A stretch of 64,000 bases of DNA from PHAA01 sp034927445 (GTDB taxonomy: Bacteria; Bacillota; Syntrophomonadia; Syntrophomonadales; Syntrophomonadaceae), in contig JAYFPZ010000026.1 in the NCBI GenBank assembly GCA_034927445.1, positions 80,690-144,689 on the forward strand, given 5' to 3'. Under the pieces are notes generated by a model. It had not been told where the DNA came from. It saw nothing but the letters and a program-made list of their open reading frames with translations, and made no database searches. The translations under genes and the position numbers were made by a program. Shown piece by piece: positions 34,503 to 43,464 of this stretch. Numbering within the stretch: the first letter of the stretch is position 1; the number at the start of each line of letters is the position of its first letter.

Positions 34503-36834
34503 CAGAAATTTCCGCCGTATTGAAGCACTTCTCGATGGTCCCGGAGTTGCTGGCTGCTATCCCGCCGGCATAGCTCCTGCTGCCTAAGGTATTGACATAT
34601 CTCACATAATCACGCTCAGAGGTTTTTTCATTCCACTCGCCAAGAGAAGAAGAATACCATCGTTCCCAGTACGCATAGCCATAGCCGGCATAAAAATCTA
34701 TTTCAGCGATCCGCCCAACCGTGGTGGAAATTTTGCCGCTCATACTGCAGTTGGAGATATTGCCGTTATTGGCGCCGGCAATCCCGCCCACATATTCGGT
34801 TCCGTTATACAAATAATAAAAGCCGTCTTGACCTTCTCTTACCTCATGCTCGGCAGTCGCGGCAATATCCGCATTGTCCAGCTTAATGCCGGAGACCTTG
34901 CCGGATTTCTTCGGATCCTTGGCGTCCTTGCCGATTTTCCAGAAGAGTCCGGCGTAAATGGTCCGTCTGCCGTCAAGGTCGATGGTCATGTTGCGGATGG
35001 CTTTGCTATTGCCGTTGTATTCCCCCATAAACTCCGTTCCTTCATTGTCACCCTTCGTACCCAGAGGATAGCCGATAGGCGTCCACAACAGGCCCTGGTC
35101 GCCATTCAGGTTGATATCCACAAGCTGTTTGAACTTTTTGCCTTTGAAATTATTGCCGTTGCTGCATTCTTCCGCCACCCAGGCCAGCTCGGAGCCTTGT
35201 ACGATCAAGTAAGTACCGTCAAAAAGCTGCGTGGGCTGGGAGGTGGTTCCGTTCCACCAACTGTCGCCCGTGGCCTTGACGAATTTTGCCACAACCGTGG
35301 TGTCCCGGGCTGGCATACGGTCGGTCAGGACGTCGTCGGAGTTTTGGTCTACGCCGTTCACGATCCAATGGCTGAAGTAATAGCCTTCGTTTTCCGTATA
35401 GCTGACATTGACCGGATAGCCGCTGCGGTAAGCACCGCTGCCGTTCACCGTGCCCCCCGCCGCCGGGTCGGCCGTGACATTCAGGGCGTAAATGGGCGTG
35501 GAATCCGAGTTCCCATTACTCCCGCCTGCCATAGTTCCGGTATTATCGTCCTCTGTGACCCGCTCACCGCCGATGGTCGCGGAGAGGCCGAAGCCCACGG
35601 CGAAGGTTTCCGGGTCCTGCTCGATATTCACCCCGGAGGCGTTGATATTGACGTGCTGGATATCCCCGTTGCCGGTGACTGCCGCGCCGGAATTAAAGTT
35701 GATAATGCCGATGTCCGCGTCGGAGGCGAGATCAATCTTCGTACCGACAATACCGCCCGCTACGGTGAGCGTACCGACGTCGCCGGAATCAAGGGTGAGC
35801 TTGGTATTGGATGAATTTAAAGTAACGTCGGTGAAATCGCCCAGCAGGGTGACTTCCGCGCCTTCGCCCACCGCGATTTCCACCACCGGGATATTGTCAC
35901 CGCTTTCATTTTGAATTTGAGCCGAAGAATTAACCTTTACCGTTCCTATCTTGGTCCCGTTACCCGATACCAGCCGCACCGGCGTATTGTCCGGGACGTT
36001 GATATAGACTGTTCCCAAGCTGGATTTAATTGCCACGATACTGTTGAGGCCCCCGCCCGAAATTACCGTTCTTCCTTTGACCGTAACGCTCTCCAGCGTG
36101 ACCTCGCCGTCGCCCACGCCTTCAGTTATGTACAGATTACCGGTGATAACCGCGTTTTTCAGCGTGACGCCGGGCTTTAAGATCGTAACGTTTTTTACTT
36201 CTCTTCCGCCCATGTCAACGGTTTTACCTTCGTCAATAAGCTCGCCCATGGCGCTATAGATCAACTGAGCGGCTTCCGCCCGGGTCAGATTGCCCTTTGG
36301 ATTCAGTTTACCGCCCGAGCCGTTTATATAGCCTTCCTGCCACATGGCAGTGATAGAGCCTTTAGCCCATTGGGATATTTGAGCATCATCTGAAAATGAG
36401 GTGCTTCCCTCAGATGACTCCTGCTTCAGCACGTGGGAGAGGATCACCATCGCTTCTTCTCTGGTGATGTTACGGTCAGGGAGGGCATAACCGTCTGCTC
36501 CCTTTAAATAGCCCTGATACGCGGCTTTCATAACAGCCGCGTCCTTCCAGCTGTTTATATCCGAGCCTGTGTCCGCGAAAGGGGAAACAGAGACGGTCTT
36601 TTCAAATCCGAACGTGAGGTTGATGAGGGTAAAATACTCAACTCTCGTAATAAGCTCGTTCGGGCGGAAGAATCCGTCATATCCCTGCATGATTCCATGT
36701 TCATTTAGGCTTTCCAAGGCGCCCAAAGCCCAATGACCGTCTGGGACATCCTTCGCTCCCCTTGCCAGAGCCTGCGGGACATTCCCCCCTATGAAACAGA
36801 TCAGAATCAACCATACCAACAGTTTATTTCTCAT
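34438..36834 (-). CDS. SLH-domain surface protein, N-terminal part
   Basis: 798 codons from ATG 36834; AAGGAG lies 8 bases upstream. Signal peptide (KLLVWLILICFIGGNVPQALA), three SLH repeats (~residues 28-200; DVPDGHWALGALESL, SWKDAAVMKAAYQGYLKG, WAKGSITAMWQEGYING) for attachment to secondary cell wall polymer, a beta-helical region with GDV/GTV repeats, an InlB-type repeat (YYFSHWIVNG) and GLUG repeats (ISNCSMSGKIST, YAGGIAASNSGTIEKCFNT). It stops at TGA 34438 only because of a one-base shift in a run of six G. If the run were five, the frame joins the downstream piece to make one protein of about 1,690 residues. Confidence 0.82.
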   Translation of the reverse strand: MRNKLLVWLILICFIGGNVPQALARGAKDVPDGHWALGALESLNEHGIMQGYDGFFRPNELITRVEYFTLINLTFGFEKTVSVSPFADTGSDINSWKDAAVMKAAYQGYLKGADGYALPDRNITREEAMVILSHVLKQESSEGSTSFSDDAQISQWAKGSITAMWQEGYINGSGGKLNPKGNLTRAEAAQLIYSAMGELIDEGKTVDMGGREVKNVTILKPGVTLKNAVITGNLYITEGVGDGEVTLESVTVKGRTVISGGGLNSIVAIKSSLGTVYINVPDNTPVRLVSGNGTKIGTVKVNSSAQIQNESGDNIPVVEIAVGEGAEVTLLGDFTDVTLNSSNTKLTLDSGDVGTLTVAGGIVGTKIDLASDADIGIINFNSGAAVTGNGDIQHVNINASGVNIEQDPETFAVGFGLSATIGGERVTEDDNTGTMAGGSNGNSDSTPIYALNVTADPAAGGTVNGSGAYRSGYPVNVSYTENEGYYFSHWIVNGVDQNSDDVLTDRMPARDTTVVAKFVKATGDSWWNGTTSQPTQLFDGTYLIVQGSELAWVAEECSNGNNFKGKKFKQLVDINLNGDQGLLWTPIGYPLGTKGDNEGTEFMGEYNGNSKAIRNMTIDLDGRRTIYAGLFWKIGKDAKDPKKSGKVSGIKLDNADIAATAEHEVREGQDGFYYLYNGTEYVGGIAGANNGNISNCSMSGKISTTVGRIAEIDFYAGYGYAYWERWYSSSLGEWNEKTSERDYVRYVNTLGSRSYAGGIAASNSGTIEKCFNTAEISVEVNEAEWDYGSWSAGCGSPP

Positions 36835-36871
36835 AAACATCACTCCTTGATTTGCGGTATTGTAAATAATT

Positions 36872-37060
36872 TCAATGACCGTTTAGCGTTTTCATAATAA
36901 TGTCGTCGCTACCCAAATTCATTTCCGCAAGCAAAGCGAAATTTGTTGTACGCATTGTCCCGTCGTATGAAAAAACGGCGACGGGATACGGCAGATGACT
37001 GATTATCTGGGCGAACAAATCGCCTTTTGACATTCGTTCCCGAATGCTGCCCGCTTCCAT
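36872..37060 (-). CDS. Short PAS-like fragment
   Basis: 62 residues with a good Shine-Dalgarno (GGAAGGAG, 6 bases). QIISHLPYPVAVFSYDGTMRTTN looks like the beginning of a PAS domain, but the protein stops after MNLGSDDIIMKTLNGH, before a full PAS fold. It may be a truncated regulator. It sits between the surface-protein gene and the DUF4013 gene. Confidence 0.4.
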   Translation of the reverse strand: MEAGSIRERMSKGDLFAQIISHLPYPVAVFSYDGTMRTTNFALLAEMNLGSDDIIMKTLNGH

Positions 37061-37333
37061 CGCATGCTCCTTCCCGGATATAAATTCACCATTTTATAAT
37101 AGATTACATAAAACCGCGTCTTTCCTATAGACTGTTTTGAGGGATATTTATATCGGGAAATTGCGGTTATAGAAAAGACATGGTACAGACCGATATGCTT
37201 TTTAAATACGCCGAAGGAATGGCCGAAGTTTATGACCTTATGGAAAGGGATGTAATCAAGCCCCTTCTTTTTTTGCCCGGGTGGCATACATGGTATCAAA
37301 CCCCCGTATATAATAGTACGGAGGGTTGATAGC

Positions 37334-37921
37334 GTGTATGATTTAAAACGAATATTTACTTCCCCTTTTCAGGAAAGAGAAGGGTTTATAAAAATGATCC
37401 TGGGAAGCATAATTTCAATTGTGCCGGTGTTGAATTTGCTCTCCCTGGGTTATTTGATCAGATGTATACGCTACGGTTGGATGGGTTTGAGTATTCTGCC
37501 AACTTGGGACAACTGGGCGGAATTACTGCGCGATGGATGTATAGCGCTCTTGATTTTAGTTGCTTATCTGCTTTTCCCTCTGTCAATCGGGCTTTTGATT
37601 CTGGCTGTTCCTGCCGTAGGAATTATTTTGGCCTCATTACTGATTTTCATCATGAGTTTTTTAATTCCCATGGCGGTTGCCAACTATGCAATTTACAAAA
37701 ACATTAAAGACGCGTTTCGCCTGATTCATATATTCAATCAGGTAGGCCGGGTATTTAATATTTACATAGTCAGCTATTCCCTGGTTACGCTCGGGGTAAT
37801 AATTGGTATGGCACTGTTGCTGGGCATACCTTATTTGGGATTTATCGGCGGCCTGTTTATATTCTATTGCGGAGCGGTATTTTTCAATTTTATAGGGTTC
37901 CTTTACCGGGAGGCCACCTGA
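37334..37921 (+). CDS. DUF4013 membrane protein
   Basis: 195 residues, GTG start with GGAGGG 9 bases upstream. Four to five transmembrane segments, with the N-terminal LKRIFTSPFQEREGFIKMILGSIISIVPVLNLLSLGYLIRCIR typical of DUF4013 (amphipathic start, first hydrophobic helix, GY...R). Function unknown. Stand-alone gene before tRNA-Pro. Confidence 0.75.
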   Translation: MYDLKRIFTSPFQEREGFIKMILGSIISIVPVLNLLSLGYLIRCIRYGWMGLSILPTWDNWAELLRDGCIALLILVAYLLFPLSIGLLILAVPAVGIILASLLIFIMSFLIPMAVANYAIYKNIKDAFRLIHIFNQVGRVFNIYIVSYSLVTLGVIIGMALLLGIPYLGFIGGLFIFYCGAVFFNFIGFLYREAT

Positions 37922-37984
37922 TTTAATGTTTTAAAGCTTTCTGCTTGAATAAATTCACCGGTTGCGGTAAAATGGTGTTTGCGT

Positions 37985-38061
37985 CGGGATGTAGCGCAGC
38001 TTGGTAGCGCGTCTGGTTCGGGACCAGAAGGCCGCAGGTTCAAATCCTGTCATCCCGACCA
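37985..38061 (+). tRNA. tRNA-Pro (anticodon CGG)
   Basis: Seven-base acceptor CGGGATG/CATCCCG, D-arm GTAGCGCAGCTTGGTAGCGC, anticodon arm TCTGG-TTCGGGA-CCAGA giving CGG, T-arm with TTCAAAT and encoded CCA. All arms pair normally. The box-B-like GGTTCAAATCC is intact. Confidence 0.96.
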
Positions 38062-38076
38062 GTTGAGAATAAATGA

Positions 38077-38106
38077 CCCGCCAAGGATGGCGGGTTTTGT
38101 TGTTTT
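38077..38106 (+). terminator. Terminator after tRNA-Pro
   Basis: CCCGCC-AAGGAT-GGCGGG followed by TTTTGTTGTTTTT, 15 bases after the tRNA. Confidence 0.85.
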
Positions 38107-38225
38107 TGCTGGTTTGCTCCTAAAATCCTTATTCGGTTGAATCTGCTACGGATATAAAATCTATAGGGGTTCGGGGGCAGCGCCCCCGTAATTAACCAGC
38201 TTGTGCCTGCTTAAACCTATAAAAA

Positions 38226-38564
38226 TCAATATTTTTGTGGAGGAATAATTCTTGTATAATCCAGAAATCTGAATACAGATATACGCTGCACTTTATCTCC
38301 CCATATCTTATCGTATATTTTACTGATTTTATTACCAATTTTGGCCGCCGCAATTTCAATTCCGCAAACATCTTTATAAGCCGCTATAACATAGAACAAC
38401 TTTGGATCCTTTTTATTTTGATACAACTGAAGACCTATATAATATTTCTTATATTTATTTTGCAAATACTTATTTAGCTTTTTTGAAAATTTGATATACT
38501 TTTTCTCTAATCTTCTTGGAACAATAATTTTATTAACATTATATAGTGGTGAATAATCTTTCAT
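38226..38564 (-). CDS. Protein of unknown function, AT-rich
   Basis: 112 residues; lysine- and tyrosine-rich (KKYIKFSKKLNKYLQNKYKKYYIGLQLY). The base composition is clearly more AT-rich than the flanking genes, which points to recent transfer. AAAGGAAG stands before the ATG. No family recognised, no signal peptide or membrane segment. Confidence 0.6.
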   Translation of the reverse strand: MKDYSPLYNVNKIIVPRRLEKKYIKFSKKLNKYLQNKYKKYYIGLQLYQNKKDPKLFYVIAAYKDVCGIEIAAAKIGNKISKIYDKIWGDKVQRISVFRFLDYTRIIPPQKY

Positions 38565-38689
38565 AAATTTCGCTTCCTTTTATAAATTCTTTTATTATCC
38601 ATATTATGTTAATCAAATATTTTTGTGATAAACTGGCCGGCGATTATAATTGTTTATTTTAGCGCGGGTGGATATGATAATTGAAAAGA

Positions 38690-38725
38690 ACATTGACTTG
38701 GTGCATAATTGCCTTATTATATTAA
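38690..38725 (+). promoter_or_regulatory. Probable sigma-70-type promoter of the shikimate-kinase-like gene
   Basis: TTGACT near 38693 followed after 16-18 bases by TATTAT/TTATAT, about 70 bases before the ATG. Confidence 0.45.
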
Positions 38726-38789
38726 GGGAATTGTATGGTGCTGCATAAACTAGAGCACAACTTTATTTTTAAAATAATGAGGAGAGAGC

Positions 38790-39320
38790 ATGAATATAAT
38801 TCTTATTGGTATGCCTGGAGCGGGAAAGAGCACTTTAGGGGTGTTGCTTGCCAAAGCTTTAGGAATGGATTTTGTAGATACGGATATTGTTATACAACAA
38901 CGCGAAGGCAGGTTGTTACAAGATATAATTGATAAAGACGGCATTGAGAAGTTTATGGGGATTGAGGGAGGAATCGTATCGGATTTGAGCTTGAAAAATT
39001 GTGTCGTTGCGACGGGCGGAAGCATTATTTTCTCTGAAAAAACTATAAATGCCCTTAAACAAGAGGGACAGATTATTTATTTACATGTTCCCTATGAGGA
39101 AATCAAAAAGAGGCTAAAAAATATCAAAACCAGAGGTATTGTAATAAGAGAAGGAAATAGTCTTAAGGATGTCTATGAGGAAAGAGTTCCCTTATATATT
39201 AAGTATGCTGATAAAATCGTGGATTGCTCCCATAAGAATGTAGAGAAATGTGTTATGGAAATTATGGAGCAAATACAAGAAAGCAGTTTTAATAAAATCG
39301 CTAATATCAATAATTTTTAA
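38790..39320 (+). CDS. Shikimate kinase-like P-loop kinase
   Basis: 176 residues; GAGGAGAG 5 bases before the ATG. P-loop GMPGAGKST at the N-terminus, the shikimate-binding-like VDTDIVIQQREG (D-T-D motif), FMGIEGGIVSDL and the Walker-like VVATGGSIIF, all in the order of shikimate kinase. The usual R-P-L-L lid motif is missing (KTRGIVIREGN instead), so the substrate may differ. AT-rich compared with the island around it. Isolated from other aro genes. Confidence 0.7.
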   Translation: MNIILIGMPGAGKSTLGVLLAKALGMDFVDTDIVIQQREGRLLQDIIDKDGIEKFMGIEGGIVSDLSLKNCVVATGGSIIFSEKTINALKQEGQIIYLHVPYEEIKKRLKNIKTRGIVIREGNSLKDVYEERVPLYIKYADKIVDCSHKNVEKCVMEIMEQIQESSFNKIANINNF

Positions 39321-39413
39321 TAATCAATAATTCATAATGAGAGATGCTTCCCCAAAAATTCGGATCGGCGAACTTTTAAAAGGAAACATCTGCCTTTTTA
39401 TGGGAGGTCCAGG

Positions 39414-40181
39414 GTGGAAGTATCATTAAGTATGTGCCTGATTGTTTGTCCGTTGGTATTCCTGGCGGGCTTGGTCGACTCTATTGCCGGAGGCGGCGGG
39501 CTGATTTCATTGCCCGCCTATTTATTGGCCGGACTACCCCCCCACTATGCCCTCGGCACCAATAAAACCGCCATGAGCATTGGCACTTTTACTGCCGCCG
39601 TCAAATATTTTAAAGCCGGGCAAATCGACTTAAGGGTCGGGGCTGTGTCTGCTGTCGGTTCCTTTATTGGTTCTGCCCTGGGAAGTTGTTTGGCCTTAAT
39701 GATAGCTGACCATATTTTAAAAACCATTATGCTGGTAATTTTGCCTGTGGTTGCCGTCTTTTTGCTGATAAAAAAAGATTTCGGAGTTACTTCCAATATC
39801 CCAAAGCAGATGAGCCTTCAAGAATTAACCATCTCCGCGTTATTGATCGGTCTGATCATCGGCGGTTATGACGGTCTCATTGGCCCGGGCACGGGAACAT
39901 TTTTTATTTTGGCTTTTACCGCCTTTATGGGCTTTGATCTGCTTAAGTCCTCCGGGTGTGCCAAGGTAGCCAATTTGATGTCAAACGTAGCGTCAATGAT
40001 CATATTTATGATTAACGGTAAAGTTTTGCTGCCTCTGGCCATCACGGCCGCCGTTTTCGCAGTTGCGGGCAACTATGTCGGCGCCAGGCTTGCAATATCC
40101 GGAGGCAACCAATATGTCCGCTACGCCATTTTTCTCGTAATTGGATTGCTCTTTATAAAAATGGCGGCCGAGCTGTATTAG
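39414..40181 (+). CDS. TSUP family (TauE/SafE) membrane transporter
   Basis: 255 residues, GTG start with GGGAGGT about 7 bases upstream. Eight or so transmembrane segments with two internal repeats: LAGLVDSIAGGGGLISLPAYLLAGLPPHYALGTNK and GLIIGGYDGLIGPGTGTFFILAF, the glycine-rich family signatures. Members export sulfite, sulfoacetate or other small organosulfur anions; the substrate here is unknown. Stand-alone gene. Confidence 0.87.
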   Translation: MEVSLSMCLIVCPLVFLAGLVDSIAGGGGLISLPAYLLAGLPPHYALGTNKTAMSIGTFTAAVKYFKAGQIDLRVGAVSAVGSFIGSALGSCLALMIADHILKTIMLVILPVVAVFLLIKKDFGVTSNIPKQMSLQELTISALLIGLIIGGYDGLIGPGTGTFFILAFTAFMGFDLLKSSGCAKVANLMSNVASMIIFMINGKVLLPLAITAAVFAVAGNYVGARLAISGGNQYVRYAIFLVIGLLFIKMAAELY

Positions 40182-40223
40182 TGGAGGTTTTATTATTGAT
40201 CAGGCTCATATTAATCTGTAATT

Positions 40224-40967
40224 TTATATAAAGATAGAAAATGCAACGATTACATATAATGTACTTAATAAAGTACCGAGCAGATAATATTCGGAGAATA
40301 TTTGATCTTTGGAAATTTTGTCATACCGAGCAACTGATTTTGCGGTTAAAACAAGTCCTATGGCAGAGTACTGATTAACACTCAGAAGAAGAACGATGAT
40401 GAGCCTTTCAAGCGATCCAATAAAAGCGCCAGCATTGTTAGAAGTATCGTCATTTGTTAGATCTGGTTTATAATTTAGTAGCATCTTCTTTATTGTGATA
40501 TTGGCCGGTTTGCAGATAATCAATAGAATGCAGGCCCAGCTAAGAACGGCTAATTCACTAATGTTTATCGACATCAACATATTTTCTGCCCATGGCAGAA
40601 GAGATGCAGTATAACCTTTACAGACAGCAAATACAGCTGCGATGACAAAGGATACGATATGTAGCAATTGATCGATAAAATATAATTTAAATTTGTTGAG
40701 TTCGTTAGGATAATTTATATATTTTATGTAAATATACTTAAACGAATCAATCATGAAATGTAAAAACGATAGTATTAAAATGAGAAAAAAGATTTGACCA
40801 GACCATATCGCTATGGAACCAACAATAAATATAACAGCATAAATTATACTATGTAAAAACACATATCTATACTGCTCATTTTTCCTTTTTGAAATATTAT
40901 CGGTTTGAAGATAAAAATCTCCAATAATATGCAACAGTATAAAGAAGCTAAATAGTAATTTAAACAT
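40224..40967 (-). CDS. DUF3307 membrane protein
   Basis: 247 residues, about six hydrophobic segments. The start LLFSFFILLHIIGDFYLQTDNISKRK, with H and D in a membrane helix, and FLHFMIDSFKY are the marks of DUF3307. It overlaps the end of the SatD-like gene upstream by 8 bases and so is translationally coupled to it; SatD and DUF3307 genes are known to travel together. Function unknown. Confidence 0.75.
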   Translation of the reverse strand: MFKLLFSFFILLHIIGDFYLQTDNISKRKNEQYRYVFLHSIIYAVIFIVGSIAIWSGQIFFLILILSFLHFMIDSFKYIYIKYINYPNELNKFKLYFIDQLLHIVSFVIAAVFAVCKGYTASLLPWAENMLMSINISELAVLSWACILLIICKPANITIKKMLLNYKPDLTNDDTSNNAGAFIGSLERLIIVLLLSVNQYSAIGLVLTAKSVARYDKISKDQIFSEYYLLGTLLSTLYVIVAFSIFI

Positions 40968-41646
40968 CTTTGTTCTCCTTAATGCGGGATAGCACCTTGG
41001 AAACGGATTCTAAAGCTTTGTGGTAGGTATAGAAATTTGCGGAAGCTAAAGCCTTCTGTACATTGGATTGATTTATACTTAAAATTTGTGCCGCTTTATC
41101 CTGCGTTCCACCGCAAGCCAAGTAGGTATTAATAATTTCGATGCGACGGGGGGTCCATGTCTCTTTAATAATAGTCAAAAGAGAGAATATTGTGTTAATC
41201 AATTCTGAAGTATCGGCATTATCTTGAATGCTTATTTTTGCGTTAACTTTTGACTCCATTTTTTTCTTTTCGGAGGCTTTGAGTTCATCAATCATTGCCC
41301 GCGCATTGTAATATGCGGGACCATCGGCGCCCAACGGCATGTTGAAATCGATGTCAGTGGTCATTTCTCCAACACCAATGCCAAATCGAAGTTTGACGGG
41401 ATACATTTCCCGCTCAATTTTATCGATTATAAATACGACTGCAGAGCCGGCATTCAAAAGCCCCTGAAACTCGTCGCCAAGGGTTATCATGAATTTTGAA
41501 GCAAGTTCCTTCTCATAAATGCTATTTACGGAATCCAGTACTTTTTTTAGCTGTAATTGTAAGGCTCGTCTATTTTCTGAATGCTTAGAGTTTTTGATAT
41601 CTCCAATAACCGCTATATATGGGAAATAGTCAAAGAAAAAGAACAT
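40960..41646 (-). CDS. SatD family regulator-like protein
   Basis: 228 residues from ATG 41646; AAGAGGTGG 5 bases upstream chooses this start over the longer frame to 41718. YIAVIGDIKNSK at the N-terminus and LGDEFQGLL match the SatD family; the middle resembles a nucleotide-cyclase fold (FGIGVGEM, GPAYYNARAMIDELK). The C-terminal part (ARRIEIINTYLACGGTQDKAAQILSINQSNVQKALASA, here TPRRIEI) is a helix-turn-helix. A 19-bp perfect palindrome lies at its promoter, so it may regulate itself. Confidence 0.75.
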   Translation of the reverse strand: MFFFFDYFPYIAVIGDIKNSKHSENRRALQLQLKKVLDSVNSIYEKELASKFMITLGDEFQGLLNAGSAVVFIIDKIEREMYPVKLRFGIGVGEMTTDIDFNMPLGADGPAYYNARAMIDELKASEKKKMESKVNAKISIQDNADTSELINTIFSLLTIIKETWTPRRIEIINTYLACGGTQDKAAQILSINQSNVQKALASANFYTYHKALESVSKVLSRIKENKDV

Positions 41647-41665
41647 GTGACCACCTCTTAAAGTT

Positions 41666-41694
41666 ATGCTATGATACCTCTTCAAGTATGTCAA
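41666..41694 (-). promoter_or_regulatory. Promoter of the satD-DUF3307 operon
   Basis: On the minus strand TTGACA (41694-41689), 17-base spacer, TAGCAT (41671-41666), 20 bases before the ATG. The -35 is inside the right half of the large palindrome. Confidence 0.6.
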
Positions 41695-41734
41695 CATAAT
41701 ATGCGCTTTTATGCACATATTATGTTGACATACT
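41685..41734. promoter_or_regulatory. Perfect 19-bp inverted repeat overlapping the satD promoter
   Basis: AGTATGTCAACATAATATG (41685-41703) and its exact complement (41716-41734) around a 12-base spacer. Each arm carries TGTCAAC/GTTGACA. It overlaps the -35 of the satD promoter, as an operator for an autorepressor would; a cruciform or small element end is the alternative. Confidence 0.65.
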
Positions 41735-41828
41735 GCAATCGACGCATTAAATAAAAATATGCTTAAAATAACGCATAATTTGAAGACATGCGTGGCATTC
41801 TAATATTTTTGCTTAATTCCGTTAATCA

Positions 41829-42587
41829 TTAGTCCTGCTTCTTAAAACCAAACAGACGGTCATTGGTGTCCTCAATGACATAGTGGGTATCAAATTCGTA
41901 CTGCAAACCCTCCTGTAATGACATACTCATACCCTGGTTGTACAGATCTTTGAAGGCGGCTATGGCCTGGGCGCTGTTCTGCATTATCTGCCGGGCCAGG
42001 GCTATGGTCTCCTCTTTAAGTTTTTCACCGGGGACAACACGGTTGACCAATCCTAGTTCTTTAGCCTCGTCCGCGGAAAATGTCCGGCAGGTGAAGGAAA
42101 GCTCCTTGGCCCGCATAATGCCCACTACCCGGGGCATGCGCTGGCTCAACCCCCAATTCGGTCTGATGCCCCATTTGGCATGGGTGTCTCCAAATTTGGC
42201 TTCCTGTGAGGCCACAATCAAGTCAAAGCCGAATAACAACTCCAAACCACCGGTGTAACAGTGCCCATTTACCATGGCGATGACCGGTTGCGGGCATTCT
42301 TGCAAAGCGGTGATTAAATTTAAACCAACTTCGATTATTTCTCCCCCCGCCTCACCGTTTACCAGGGTGACCTGGCCCAGGGACTTCAGGTCCAAACCGG
42401 TGCAAAATGCCCGGCCCGCTCCGGTTACCACGATAGCCCGGATCGTATTGTCATTCGCAGCCGTCTGCACCGCTTCGGTCCACTCTTTTATCATTTCCGG
42501 GCTTAGAGAGTTCAATTTTTCGGGCCGGTTGAGCGTAATCCAGGCGATGCCTTCCGCTACCTCATAGATTATATTGTTATAGCTCAC
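41829..42587 (-). CDS. Enoyl-CoA hydratase/isomerase (crotonase) family protein
   Basis: 252 residues from GTG 42587; GAGGAGG lies 6 bases upstream, and the frame before it only reads through that binding site. Crotonase fold: ITLNRPEKLNSL, GAGRAFCTGLDLKSL (oxyanion hole), NGHCYTGGLELLFGFDLIVAS. The first catalytic glutamate position is retained (GGLELL), but the second, normally in FGxPEVxLG, is histidine (FGDTHAKWGI). It may be an isomerase or a thioesterase-like member rather than a true hydratase. Not in an operon with other beta-oxidation genes. Confidence 0.82.
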   Translation of the reverse strand: MSYNNIIYEVAEGIAWITLNRPEKLNSLSPEMIKEWTEAVQTAANDNTIRAIVVTGAGRAFCTGLDLKSLGQVTLVNGEAGGEIIEVGLNLITALQECPQPVIAMVNGHCYTGGLELLFGFDLIVASQEAKFGDTHAKWGIRPNWGLSQRMPRVVGIMRAKELSFTCRTFSADEAKELGLVNRVVPGEKLKEETIALARQIMQNSAQAIAAFKDLYNQGMSMSLQEGLQYEFDTHYVIEDTNDRLFGFKKQD

Positions 42588-42903
42588 AATATTCCTCCTC
42601 AATTAACAGCTTTCTCCATATTATAACTGAATAGATTGAACCCCTGCACTTATTTGATTAGTGTTTTAGAATGCCAAAAAAGTTATTGCCGATCGTCATG
42701 GTTATAAGATGGCGGCGGGTTGGCACGTAGCCTGGAGCGCAGTATTTATAAAGCCGACGGACCTGGCGACAGATAACTTTATGAAATACGTCAAACCATA
42801 GCGCTTTATAATTTTTATAGGAAGGCTTTAAAAAGGTTGGAACAACTTGAATAGTTTGGCATAATAGAACTTGAGAAACATTAGCAGGAGTGTGGTAATA
42901 AAC

Positions 42904-43464
42904 TTGAACCTAGAAACACATGATTGGGTAAAGAAATCGGTTAATCTTAATACGCTGTTTTTTGATTATTATGGAATGAATGCGGAAAAATATGTAGCTG
43001 CCCAGGAATACTTCGAAAATAATCCCGGCAAGTTTTATTGGAATTGGTCGGCGGCTTTGCTGGGACCCATTTGGCTGTTCTACCGCAAAATGTACAAGCC
43101 GCTTAATATTTGGCTGATTATTGGGATGGCTTTTAACTTTGTTTATTTCGCCTCTCCGCTTTTGGACTCGGATGCAACCAATCCCCTATTGGCCTTTTGG
43201 GTCAACTATTATGGGTGGTTGTCGCTCTTGTATATTTTAGGAGCAAATATAATAGCTGGATGCTGGGGTACCTACTATTATCTGCAGCAGGCCAGGCGCT
43301 TGGTTGAATTGGTTAAAGCCGGGGCTCCTGATACCATCGCCGCAGTAATTCTGGCGGAAAAGGGCAATCCCTCCAAATGGCGGGTGGCAGGAGGAGTGCT
43401 GTTGCTATGCGGAATATACCTGATATCCTACCTTTCAGCCTGTCTGTGGCTGATTCTGCGTTAA
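42904..43464 (+). CDS. DUF2628 membrane protein
   Basis: About 187 residues; the start is uncertain (TTG 42904 or GTG 42892, with AGGAG just upstream). NPGKFYWNWSAALLGPIWLFYRKMYKPLNIW is the DUF2628 signature (W-N-W/A...G-P-x-W-x-F-Y-R-K), followed by two or three transmembrane segments and a last helix at the C-terminus. Function unknown. Its stop overlaps the stop of the convergent glycosyltransferase gene by 4 bases. Confidence 0.7.
   Translation: MNLETHDWVKKSVNLNTLFFDYYGMNAEKYVAAQEYFENNPGKFYWNWSAALLGPIWLFYRKMYKPLNIWLIIGMAFNFVYFASPLLDSDATNPLLAFWVNYYGWLSLLYILGANIIAGCWGTYYYLQQARRLVELVKAGAPDTIAAVILAEKGNPSKWRVAGGVLLLCGIYLISYLSACLWLILR

Noticed and set aside
34828..35814. 328-codon frame on the plus strand
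   Set aside because: It is antisense to the SLH surface gene and its open frame follows from the regular codon use of the repeats; no ribosome binding site or family features.
38696..38712. Sigma-54-like TTGGTGCATAATTGC before the shikimate-kinase-like gene
   Set aside because: Only nine bases separate GG and GC; a sigma-70 pair overlaps and is more likely.
42670..42792. Open frame AKKVIADRHGYKMAAGWHVAW... before the DUF2628 gene
   Set aside because: It looks protein-like and may be a remnant, but has no start signal and no recognisable family.
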